Positions 34,717-42,267 of a DNA stretch of 64,000 bases are shown here, piece by piece. Numbering within the stretch: position 1 is the first letter of the stretch; every line of letters begins with the position of its first letter. A program made the position numbers and the translations under genes. The stretch is from Pseudodesulfovibrio sp. S3 (GTDB taxonomy: Bacteria; Desulfobacterota; Desulfovibrionia; Desulfovibrionales; Desulfovibrionaceae). The stretch is taken from positions 124,001 through 188,000 of the forward strand of contig NZ_QTZO01000003.1 of assembly GCF_004025585.1 (NCBI RefSeq), in the 5' to 3' direction. The notes beneath the pieces are model-generated. The model was given only the letters and a program-made list of their open reading frames with translations. It was not told where the DNA came from and made no database searches.

Positions 34717-35652
34717 ATGTCCTCTGATATTATCATCGATGTCCAGGGATTGACCAAATCGTTTGGTTCAAAAACTGTGGTCAACAATCTGGACATGCGG
34801 ATTCGCAAAGGGGAGATATACGGCTTCCTCGGGCCGAACGGCTCGGGCAAGACAACATCCATCCGCATGCTCTGCGGACTGCTCAAACCCAATTCCGGTT
34901 CCGGGACATGCCTTGGATATGACGTGATTACCGAGTCTGCCAGCATTAAACCGCACGTGGGTTACATGACACAGAAGTTCAGTCTTTACGAAGACTTGAC
35001 AGTCAAGGAGAATATCGAATTCACGGCTCGTATTTTCGGGCTGGAAAACCCGTCACGAAAAACACGTGAATGTATTGAGCGAATGGGACTCGGCCCTTTC
35101 GAAAAGCATCTGGCCGGGACGCTTTCAGGGGGCTGGAAGCAACGGCTTTCCCTTGGAGTCTGTACTCTCCACTCCCCTCAGCTCCTGCTGTTGGATGAAC
35201 CGACCGCAGGCGTTGATCCGGGTGCCCGTCGGGATTTCTGGGATCAGGTTCACACCCTTGCCGCCCAGGGAATCACGGCCCTTATCAGCACGCACTATAT
35301 GGATGAAGCTGAACGATGTCACAGGCTTGCATACATAGCATACGGCAAACTCCTTGCAAGGGGAACTGTGGAGGAGATGATCTCCAACGCTCGATTGAGC
35401 ACATGGAGCGTCAGTTTTGATAACCAGGAAGGGACACTGCATGACCTTTCAGAACAGCTCAAACCGCTCCCTGGTATCGATCAGGTTGTTGCATTCGGAA
35501 ACACCCTCCATGTCAGCGGAAGAAATGCAAAGGCTCTCGAACACAGTATAGCCCCATTTCAAAAACAGCCATATAAATGGTCCTTGATCGATACAAGCCT
35601 GGAAGAAGTTTTCATCGACCTCATGCAACAGAGTAAAGGAGGCCTCGGATGA
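34717..35652 (+). CDS. ABC transporter ATPase, YbhF-like
   Basis: The 311-residue ATPase has Walker A GPNGSGKTTSIRML, the Q-loop GYMTQKFSLYEDLTV, the signature LSGGWKQRLSLG, Walker B LLLLDEPTAGVDPGARR and the H-loop ISTHYMDEAERC. A C-terminal extension contains VSFDNQEGTLHDLSEQLKP-like sequence. It has one nucleotide-binding domain; E. coli YbhF has two. Its stop overlaps the permease start by four bases. Confidence 0.93.
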   Translation: MSSDIIIDVQGLTKSFGSKTVVNNLDMRIRKGEIYGFLGPNGSGKTTSIRMLCGLLKPNSGSGTCLGYDVITESASIKPHVGYMTQKFSLYEDLTVKENIEFTARIFGLENPSRKTRECIERMGLGPFEKHLAGTLSGGWKQRLSLGVCTLHSPQLLLLDEPTAGVDPGARRDFWDQVHTLAAQGITALISTHYMDEAERCHRLAYIAYGKLLARGTVEEMISNARLSTWSVSFDNQEGTLHDLSEQLKPLPGIDQVVAFGNTLHVSGRNAKALEHSIAPFQKQPYKWSLIDTSLEEVFIDLMQQSKGGLG

Positions 35653-36782
35653 GCCTTTTTTCCTTCAAACGATTCATTGCCATGGTGGGCAAGGAATTCG
35701 TGCAAATGAGGCGAGACAGGCTTACCTTTGCCATGTTGATAGGTATTCCCCTCATTCAGCTAATCCTCTTCGGCTACGCCATCAATTCCGACCCCCGCCA
35801 TCTGCCCACAGCAGTGCTTTCTGCCGACAATTCCCCCTTTTCACGATCAATTGTCACCGGAATGCAGACCAGCACCTTTTTCGACGTCACGAGCTTTCCC
35901 AAAACCCGTGCTGAAGCAACCGATCTCATCCGCAAAGGAGTTGTACAGTTCGTCGTCACCATACCCGAACAATTCGGACGAGACATTCTTCGTGGAGACA
36001 GGCCGGTTCTCCTGCTTGAAGCAGACGCCACAGACCCGATGGCCACAGGCAATGCAGCCGGTTCATTCCCTGAGATTGTTCGGCGCGCACTGGCCAAGGA
36101 ACTCAAGGGGAACGCAGCGAATCTCAATCAGGGACTGGCTCCGGTGGATATACGAATCCATAATGATTACAACCCGGAAGCAATTAGTCAGTACAACATA
36201 GTTCCGGGTTTGATGGGCGTCATTTTGACCATGACCCTTGTCATGATAACCTCGCTGGCCATTACCAGAGAATCCGAGCGCGGCACCATGGAACACCTCC
36301 TCGCCACGCCGGTCAGACCTCTCGAAGTCATGCTGGGCAAAATCGTTCCCTACATCTTTGTCGGCTACATCCAGATAACACTCATCGTATTGGCTGCCCG
36401 GCTCCTGTTCAATGTGCCGATGCATGGAAGTGTTCCCTTGGTATTTGCCCTCTCTCTGCTCTTCATTGGGGCCAACCTCTCCGTAGGCGTCACCATTTCC
36501 ACGGTTGTAAGGAACCAACTCCAAGCTGTTCAAATGTCGATATTTTTCTTCCTGCCATCACTACTTCTTTCAGGATTCATGTTTCCTTTCAGAGGAATGC
36601 CGCAATGGGCGCAAGTCGTTGGGTCGATCCTGCCGCTGACCCACTATCTTCGCCTCATTCGTGGAATTCTTCTCAAAGGCAATGGGCTTGAAGATTCCAT
36701 CCAACATGTCTGGCCCATTCTATTTTTTTGGTTTGTCGTTGTCGCCATTGGCTTGAAACGATATCGCCGTACACTCGATTAG
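35649..36782 (+). CDS. ABC-2 type permease, YbhS/R-like
   Basis: The 377-residue protein starts with MVGKEFVQMRRDRLTFAMLIGIPLIQLILFGYAIN, given by its key parts KEFVQMRRD and GYAIN. A large periplasmic loop follows (residues about 45-170), then five membrane helices with ITRESERGTMEHLLATPVRPLEVMLGK, key ERGTMEHLLATP. This is the ABC-2 exporter layout. The E. coli relative has two permeases; here only one is present, which would work as a homodimer. Substrate unknown, probably drugs or lipophilic compounds. Confidence 0.9.
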   Translation: MSLFSFKRFIAMVGKEFVQMRRDRLTFAMLIGIPLIQLILFGYAINSDPRHLPTAVLSADNSPFSRSIVTGMQTSTFFDVTSFPKTRAEATDLIRKGVVQFVVTIPEQFGRDILRGDRPVLLLEADATDPMATGNAAGSFPEIVRRALAKELKGNAANLNQGLAPVDIRIHNDYNPEAISQYNIVPGLMGVILTMTLVMITSLAITRESERGTMEHLLATPVRPLEVMLGKIVPYIFVGYIQITLIVLAARLLFNVPMHGSVPLVFALSLLFIGANLSVGVTISTVVRNQLQAVQMSIFFFLPSLLLSGFMFPFRGMPQWAQVVGSILPLTHYLRLIRGILLKGNGLEDSIQHVWPILFFWFVVVAIGLKRYRRTLD

Positions 36783-37164
36783 CCTCAAGGCACGCGATCC
36801 TCCGCGGCTCAGTTGTTCCGTCCGGCAAAGCATCCGCTTTTCCCCTCGCACTCAAGCAATCTCTCCAGCTATCAAATAATCCTAGCAATTGATTTGGAAT
36901 TGCCAGCCTGCCCCCCCCACGCCTTTGACACATATGCCCCTCTTTCAAACTGCAGGAATCTGGCCTTTCATTTTCAATCCCTCTTTTCCGACCCTTCAAT
37001 CCCGTACTGGACTGCATTTTCCTACAGACGATCTCACAATTATTCGCTTCGTTTATCTAGATATTTTCTATTTTTTTTCTAGAGAACAATCTAACAACAC
37101 GTAATTATGCCTTTTTATAAAACAATAAAACTTTTCGGCTTGATATAAATCTCAATTGTTTTAG
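36783..37164. other. AT-rich gene-free stretch before ssrA
   Basis: About 380 bases hold no convincing gene. The stretch is T-rich and includes several poly-T runs. It contains no clear hairpin terminator for the exporter operon. Confidence 0.5.
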
Positions 37165-37194
37165 TTGCCAAAACCATTAGACTGCTTATATACA
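37165..37194 (+). promoter_or_regulatory. Promoter for ssrA
   Basis: TTGCCA at 37165-37170 and TATACA at 37189-37194 are 18 bases apart and end about 25 bases before the mature tmRNA 5' end. Confidence 0.65.
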
Positions 37195-37219
37195 ACTTGT
37201 CCGTACAGTTCTTTGACAT

Positions 37220-37603
37220 GGGGGCGCACTGGTTTCGACGGGGATAGTTGAAGCCGAAGCCGCAGGTCGAGGTTGGTCGATGGCCTCGTAAAAATCGACC
37301 ACAAGATAATTGCAAACGACAATTACGACTACGCAATGGCTGCCTAAGGGCAGAATTGCTACCTGACACCTAGCGTGTCACGATTCTACTGCTGACGCCT
37401 TATAAGCGGATAGAATCGACAAACTATAGGGCTAGCATCACAATTGGGTTCCTTCGGCTGTGGTGCGAAATAATAGGAGAACTAGTCTAGGGGCTGTTTG
37501 GCCCGGTGCAATCCTCTAGGCGAAACACTATTCCGGGCCTAAACCTGTAGACGCTTTCGCGGATCGTTCTCGGACGGGGGTTCGACTCCCCCCGCCTCCA
37601 CCA
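37220..37603 (+). ncRNA. ssrA: tmRNA (one-piece)
   Basis: tmRNA rescues stalled ribosomes and tags the unfinished protein. The 5' end GGGGGCGCACTGGTTTCGAC and 3' end GGTTCGACTCCCCCCGCCTCC plus encoded CCA pair as the tRNA-like domain. The tag reading frame is at 37312-37347, GCA to TAA, and encodes ANDNYDYAMAA. This is a one-piece form of 384 bases, as in most bacteria. A perfect 20-bp terminator follows. Confidence 0.97.
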
Positions 37604-37615
37604 CCCGATATCCCA

Positions 37616-37662
37616 TGTCATAAAAAAACCCCGCCTTTATTTGGCGGGGTTTTTTTATGACA
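37616..37662. terminator. Bidirectional terminator after ssrA
   Basis: A perfect 20-bp inverted repeat (AAAAAAACCCCGCC / GGCGGGGTTTTTTT at the core) around a 7-base loop can end ssrA on the plus strand and the motB run on the minus strand. Confidence 0.92.
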
Positions 37663-37675
37663 AAAAATCAATTCA

Positions 37676-38428
37676 TTACCACTTCGATCGCCCCGTGGGG
37701 ATATAATAGAATTCAACTCGCCTATTGGCCATGCGGTTCTCTTCAGAGGTGCTCGGCAGGATAGGTTTTGCGCTGGCATACCCTACTGCCTTCATACGAT
37801 TCGCCGAGATATCCGAATGCTCCAGAATATACCGTAGGCAACGCGCTGCCCGAGCTGCTGATAAATCCCAATTGGAATGGTACAGCTTTGACTCGACCTG
37901 ATCTCCATCGGTATTACCCCGAATCACCAGATTAAAGTCTGTATTTTCCATAGCATCGATGACTACCTGCATCCCCTTTTGGGCGTCTTCAGCCAATTCG
38001 GCAGACCCCTTCTTAAACACAATCTGGTTGCCCAACCTGAGCATGACACCCGATTTGTCGCTGCTCACCTTGGCCATATGATTCAAATCCTTGGCCCGAA
38101 TGGCCTTTTTGATACGCGCTCCGAGTTCGACAATTTCCCGGTTTTCCCGCACACTTTTACGCTCATTGAAGCTCGTGTCTGCATAGGGAACCGAATATGC
38201 TCCCGCATCTTCATGTTGAACACCAAGGGCCTCCTGGATGGACCCCATCATCTTCCTGAAATTCGTGACATCCTGATTGGTAAAGGAGAGAAGCAGCACG
38301 AAAAAGCACAAAAGCAGTGTCACCATGTCGGCAAAGGTCGCCATCCACGGCGGAATCCCTTCTTCCGGCTTGGGCGGATCGGGCTTCGGCCCACCTCCCT
38401 GCTGTTCCAACACCTCTTTTTCAGCCAT
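37676..38428 (-). CDS. motB: MotB-like stator protein (second copy)
   Basis: MotB anchors the flagellar stator to peptidoglycan and carries the ion-binding aspartate. The 250-residue protein from the ATG at 38428 (AGAAGG upstream) has a proline-rich start, the membrane helix FADMVTLLLCFFVLLLSF with D34, and a C-terminal OmpA domain with NTDGD, LSAARAARCLRYIL, VGYASAKP and NRMANRRVEFYY. It lies 10 bases after a second motB. Both share nearly the same helix. Confidence 0.9.
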   Translation of the reverse strand: MAEKEVLEQQGGGPKPDPPKPEEGIPPWMATFADMVTLLLCFFVLLLSFTNQDVTNFRKMMGSIQEALGVQHEDAGAYSVPYADTSFNERKSVRENREIVELGARIKKAIRAKDLNHMAKVSSDKSGVMLRLGNQIVFKKGSAELAEDAQKGMQVVIDAMENTDFNLVIRGNTDGDQVESKLYHSNWDLSAARAARCLRYILEHSDISANRMKAVGYASAKPILPSTSEENRMANRRVEFYYIPTGRSKW

Positions 38429-38438
38429 CAAACACCTT

Positions 38439-39203
38439 CTACCAAGCATCCCGCTGGGGCATGTGCAAATAAAACTCAACTCGCTGATTCTTCAGACGAT
38501 TTTCTTCAGAATCATTGGGAACTGACGGCCTCGTGTCCGCATATCCCACCGCCTTGGCCCGATTGATTTCTATACCGCCCTGATTGATGATGTAGTCCAA
38601 GGCCACGGCCGCCCTGGAAGCCGAAAGCTCCCAATTGGAAGGGTACTTCTTTGTTGAGATATGAGTGTCGTCGGTATGGCCACGGACTACGATATTCAAC
38701 TTGTAATCCTTGAGAACCTTTATCACCCTATCCAGGAGTTCCGATGCTTCGGGCTTGAGATCTGCCGTGCCCGGATAGAAAAGTGCCGCAGAACTGGCGC
38801 TGAAGACCACTCCATCACGATCGGCGGAAACACCGGCGCCTTCCATCATCTTCACATCCACTTCCTCAAGCAAAGACTTGAGGCGCATGACCACACCGAG
38901 AAGCAAACGCTCGTCGTGAGAGATACTGGCTGCCAGCTCCTTGACCGTTGCACTGGTGTTGAACTGGGCCATATCCTCGGACACGGCTCGCACTTCCCGC
39001 ACGCCGAAAGCCCCTTTCAAGGAGCCCAAAGCATCCCGGTATTTCTCTTCACTTTGTTCGGCAAAAGAAAGCAGAAGTACAAAAAAACACAACAAAAGCG
39101 TCACCATATCCGCAAATGTCGCCATCCACGGAGGCAGCCCCTCATCACCAGGCGGATCTTCGGAAGGCTTTCTGCGTACGGCTTCTTCTGCTTGTTTGGC
39201 CAT
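38439..39203 (-). CDS. motB: MotB-like stator protein (first copy)
   Basis: The 254-residue protein has the same layout: polar N-terminus, FADMVTLLLCFFVLLLSF with D32, a periplasmic linker with DGVVFSASSAALFYPGTADLKPEA (key SSAALFY), and an OmpA domain with RGHTDDTHIS, LSASRAAVALDYI and VGYADTRPSV. The key aspartate is present, so it looks functional. It lies 18 bases after motA and 10 before a second motB. Confidence 0.92.
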   Translation of the reverse strand: MAKQAEEAVRRKPSEDPPGDEGLPPWMATFADMVTLLLCFFVLLLSFAEQSEEKYRDALGSLKGAFGVREVRAVSEDMAQFNTSATVKELAASISHDERLLLGVVMRLKSLLEEVDVKMMEGAGVSADRDGVVFSASSAALFYPGTADLKPEASELLDRVIKVLKDYKLNIVVRGHTDDTHISTKKYPSNWELSASRAAVALDYIINQGGIEINRAKAVGYADTRPSVPNDSEENRLKNQRVEFYLHMPQRDAW

Positions 39204-39221
39204 TGGGACTCCGGAGAGAAC

Positions 39222-39977
39222 CTATGCGGATTCTTGACGCAATGCGGGAGACAAAAACGCCTGAAGCTTTTCCCTGACCATGGAAGGATGGTCGCCCCTT
39301 TGCAAGGAGGACACCCCTTCGATCATGATCTGCATGAACAGGACATCTTCTGCGGATCGTTCCTCAAGCTTGGTGGCCATGGGCAAAAATAAACAGTTGG
39401 CCATGATGGCCCCATAAAAGGTGGTCAAGAGGGCGACAGCCATGGCCGGGCCAATGGAAGACGGGTCGGATAGATTTGACAGCATATTGACCAGTCCAAT
39501 CAAGGTTCCGATCATGCCGAACGCCGGTGCCATGGTACCCATGCCCTTGAACACGGCCTGCCCCTGGCGGTGACGTTGTTTCATGAATTCCAATTCTATC
39601 TCCATCACAGATCGGACCAGACCTTCACTGGAACCATCCACGACGAGCATCACTCCTTTCTTCAAGAACGCATCGTCAATATTAACTTTTTCAAGAGCAA
39701 CAAGACTCTCCTTACGTGCAGTTTCAGACAAGGAGGTGATAAGCCGGATAATCTCTTGCGGATCATTGGATTTGAAAAGCAGGGTTTTCATGCCGACCTT
39801 GATGGCATTGATGACGACACCCATGGGGAACATGACAAAGGTAACGGCAAAGGTACCCCCGATCACAACGACAATCGAAGGAACATCGATAAAACCGGCT
39901 GCATTGCCACCCATGAAAATTGTTGCGACAACAAGACCGAATGCCCCGCCAAGACCGATTAAAGTTGCAATATCCAT
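39222..39977 (-). CDS. motA: MotA flagellar stator protein
   Basis: MotA forms the stator ring around MotB and drives rotation with ion flow. The 251-residue protein has four membrane helices. The start IATLIGLGGAFGLVVATIFMGG, the proline-containing GTMAPAFGMIGTLIGLVNML and AVALLTTFYGAIMANCLFLPMATKL are typical of the MotA/PomA family. The form fits the PomA-like branch, but the ion cannot be read. It leads two motB genes and follows the fapA gene by 3 bases. Confidence 0.94.
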   Translation of the reverse strand: MDIATLIGLGGAFGLVVATIFMGGNAAGFIDVPSIVVVIGGTFAVTFVMFPMGVVINAIKVGMKTLLFKSNDPQEIIRLITSLSETARKESLVALEKVNIDDAFLKKGVMLVVDGSSEGLVRSVMEIELEFMKQRHRQGQAVFKGMGTMAPAFGMIGTLIGLVNMLSNLSDPSSIGPAMAVALLTTFYGAIMANCLFLPMATKLEERSAEDVLFMQIMIEGVSSLQRGDHPSMVREKLQAFLSPALRQESA

Positions 39978-39980
39978 ATG

Positions 39981-41099
39981 TTATCTTTTGATTTTACCGG
40001 TAGAAGTACCGATTTTAACTTCATCGTTTTCATAATAGAAAAACACATCTTCCAAAAAATCATCAACTTTGAGATAAGCAGACCCTATACTGATCTCCAC
40101 TCCGGGTTTAACAACGCCGGGCACAAGGACCTTGCATTCGCCAAGGCGCTCCGTGGCATAAATCCCTTCCCAAAGCTTCACCTTCAAGGCCATCAACAAT
40201 TTCAATTCCTTGCGGGCCGATTCCAACTTGGGTCTGTATTCTGCCCTGAACTCTTCACCCTTGTTCAATATCTTTTCAAAAGAGGCAATATCCGCATGCA
40301 CAATTTTGATTCGCTCGTTGTACTTCTTGTCGGCATGCAGCAATGAGGGGTCGTATCCCAAGACCAGAGACGTGTCGGTATCCATCCCGCCACCAAGCTG
40401 TTCTCCTACATAGATGTATTCGTAAGCACAGATATTTCCACCCGTGAGCCGTCCCCCAACTGCCAAACGTCTTCCGGCATAGACGTTACTATGCATCAGA
40501 GCACCTTTGACCAGAACATCATTACTTGCGACAACAGTCGCATATTCACAAAATGCCAATTTGATGTCGTTACCGGCCTCAAGGTGCGCCGTCTTGCCGC
40601 CCTTGACACCACCGCGGCAGTCCAAGTTGTTGCGGGCCTCGATAAGCACCCCTTCCACCTGCCCAACAACCTTCACATCCTCGCCGAGTATGGAAAATCC
40701 GCCGCGAACGGAACCTTCTATGGTGATATTACCAACAAATTCTATATTTCCAGTACGATAGTCAATATCAGCGCGAACTGTCAGCGTCTCACGGACAAGA
40801 ATGATGCCTTCCTTGTAGCACGCATAGCCGTTGACGGCTGCATAGAGCTTGTCAGGAAAGTTACGTTTCAGTCCTGTGCCTCGGCCTGCGGGAAACACCT
40901 TGTCATCAGATACAAACCGTTCGTCGATTTCGCTGCTGGATTCATCGAGAGGAATCCACTCGGCAATAACATCCCCAGCGGCAACGCTTTGGACAAAATT
41001 CAACTCATGATGATCCACACTGCCATCGGCCTGCTCTTCCGGTTTCAGTTTGGATGGATCCCAATCCGGATCAAAATAGTGTTTCAACAAAAAAGGCAT
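39981..41099 (-). CDS. FapA (DUF342) domain protein
   Basis: The 372-residue protein has the FapA layout: an N-terminal domain and a right-handed beta-helix region with VGNITIEGSVRGGFSILGEDVKVVGQVEGVLIEA, key ITIEGSV and GEDVKVVGQVEG. A coiled-coil part follows near residues 270-320, then a C-terminal beta portion. FapA proteins are bactofilin-like cytoplasmic proteins whose best-known member is linked to polar flagella and chemotaxis proteins. AGAGGGG before the ATG supports the start. It directly precedes motA. Confidence 0.85.
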   Translation of the reverse strand: MPFLLKHYFDPDWDPSKLKPEEQADGSVDHHELNFVQSVAAGDVIAEWIPLDESSSEIDERFVSDDKVFPAGRGTGLKRNFPDKLYAAVNGYACYKEGIILVRETLTVRADIDYRTGNIEFVGNITIEGSVRGGFSILGEDVKVVGQVEGVLIEARNNLDCRGGVKGGKTAHLEAGNDIKLAFCEYATVVASNDVLVKGALMHSNVYAGRRLAVGGRLTGGNICAYEYIYVGEQLGGGMDTDTSLVLGYDPSLLHADKKYNERIKIVHADIASFEKILNKGEEFRAEYRPKLESARKELKLLMALKVKLWEGIYATERLGECKVLVPGVVKPGVEISIGSAYLKVDDFLEDVFFYYENDEVKIGTSTGKIKR

Positions 41100-41287
41100 T
41101 GCCCCTCTGACACGTATGGGAAAAACGGCTTCACCTGCAAAGAGAAGAAACCGCTAATGGCTTTATAAAAACGATGATATTTCAACGCATTTCAACATTT
41201 TGAAAACATATTCAAATTTCAAACCACAGTCAACGACTAACAATACTATCGAACAGGAACGTTTCTCATAAAAAAATATTTATTACC

Positions 41288-41314
41288 TAAAGAAATCGAT
41301 GCTAATGCCGATAT
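41288..41314 (+). promoter_or_regulatory. Sigma-28 (FliA) promoter for flaG
   Basis: TAAA at 41288-41291 and GCCGATAT at 41307-41314 are separated by exactly 15 bases. This matches the FliA consensus TAAA-N15-GCCGATAA with one change, upstream of a flagellar gene. Confidence 0.75.
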
Positions 41315-41371
41315 AAAACGTAAGAGGCAAATTAGGTTGGGATGATTCGTGTAACACCAGGGAGGGAGACC

Positions 41372-41761
41372 ATGAATATCCCCGAAATGACTATCGAGAT
41401 GAAGCAAGGACTGCGTTCGGAGAACGTGGTGCCGGCGAAGACCGTGTCCAGACCTCCTGGTCAGAAAGACACGTCTCAAAGCGCCAACACAGACAGTGCA
41501 CCGACAAAGACCGAAAAGGACAAGCAATCCACCGGACGCACGAAGGAAGAACTCTACGAATTGATCGCTGAGGCCGAAAAGCATCTTGAGGCCAATGACA
41601 TCAAGCTCAAGTTCAATGTCCTGGAGAACAATGACACTATTCAAGTGGAAGTTCTGGACTCGGATGGAAAGGTCATCCGCAAGATACCCGATGACGATTT
41701 GATCAAACTGACCAAGTCGCTGAAGAATCTCGGACAAGGCTTTCTCAACGAAGTTTACTAG
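41372..41761 (+). CDS. flaG: FlaG family flagellar protein
   Basis: The 129-residue protein begins at the ATG at 41372 after GGGAGGGAGA. The N-terminal half is low-complexity. The conserved domain follows from about residue 70: ANDIKLKFNVLENNDTIQVEVLDSDGKVIRKIPDDDLIKL, key LKFNVLEN and VIRKIPDDDL, the FlaG signature. FlaG proteins tune flagellar filament length. It is driven by a sigma-28 promoter and sits divergent to the motA-motB run. Confidence 0.9.
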   Translation: MNIPEMTIEMKQGLRSENVVPAKTVSRPPGQKDTSQSANTDSAPTKTEKDKQSTGRTKEELYELIAEAEKHLEANDIKLKFNVLENNDTIQVEVLDSDGKVIRKIPDDDLIKLTKSLKNLGQGFLNEVY

Positions 41762-41772
41762 GCCCTTCTCCT

Positions 41773-41821
41773 ACGCCAACAAATACGCCCCTGCCTGACT
41801 GCCGGGGCGTATTTGGCGTTT
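41773..41821. terminator. Hairpin terminator after flaG
   Basis: ACGCC and AAATACGCCCC pair with GGGGCGTATTT and GGCGT on the other side. The T tract is only partial, so termination may be incomplete. Confidence 0.6.
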
Positions 41822-41836
41822 CCCCAACGCATAGGC

Positions 41837-41865
41837 TTGCCATCATCCGAGGGCTGAGGCATACT
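41837..41865 (+). promoter_or_regulatory. Possible sigma-70 promoter for the small 97-residue gene
   Basis: TTGCCA at 41837-41842 and CATACT at 41860-41865 are 17 bases apart. The -10 box is weak. Confidence 0.45.
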
Positions 41866-41900
41866 ACATAGGACAAATGGCTATACACTCGGAGGTCATC

Positions 41901-42194
41901 ATGTCCGATATCAGTATTTCAGCTGACACTGTCCAGACCATGGCGATGGACAATCTGTTTTCAGCCCCGGAATCGCTCACCGGTTCAGACAACGAAATTT
42001 CGTCCGGCCTGAACACCCGAGGCATAGATTCCATGGAACAGGCTGTGGCCGGTGTTGAAGTGGCTTCCCGCACTGAAGAATTTTTCGGCGCCGGAACGGA
42101 TTTCAGCTCCACAGGCACCGACATTGATATCCAACAGGCCGTTGTTTCCGCTGCGGACACAGGCATTGGCAGCATCACCGACAAGATAGCCTGA
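41901..42194 (+). CDS. Small acidic protein of unknown function
   Basis: The ATG at 41901 follows CGGAGG; it encodes 97 residues starting MSDISISADTVQTM and ending GSITDKIA. The composition is serine-, threonine- and aspartate-rich with few basic residues and no aromatic core. There is no signal peptide or membrane segment. It may be disordered. It lies between flaG and the ppsA terminator. I do not recognise it; a flagellar or secreted role is only a guess from location. Confidence 0.6.
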   Translation: MSDISISADTVQTMAMDNLFSAPESLTGSDNEISSGLNTRGIDSMEQAVAGVEVASRTEEFFGAGTDFSSTGTDIDIQQAVVSAADTGIGSITDKIA

Positions 42195-42213
42195 TCCTCG
42201 CATATGTCCTGAC

Positions 42214-42250
42214 AAAAAAAGGCCCCAGTCTTCACGACCGGGGCCTTTTG
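42214..42250. terminator. Bidirectional terminator
   Basis: AAAAGGCCCC and GGGGCCTTTT form a 10-bp stem with a 13-base loop, with A and T tracts on both sides. It serves both the small 97-residue gene and ppsA. Confidence 0.9.
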
Positions 42251-42267
42251 CTATGTTCAGCCAAAGG

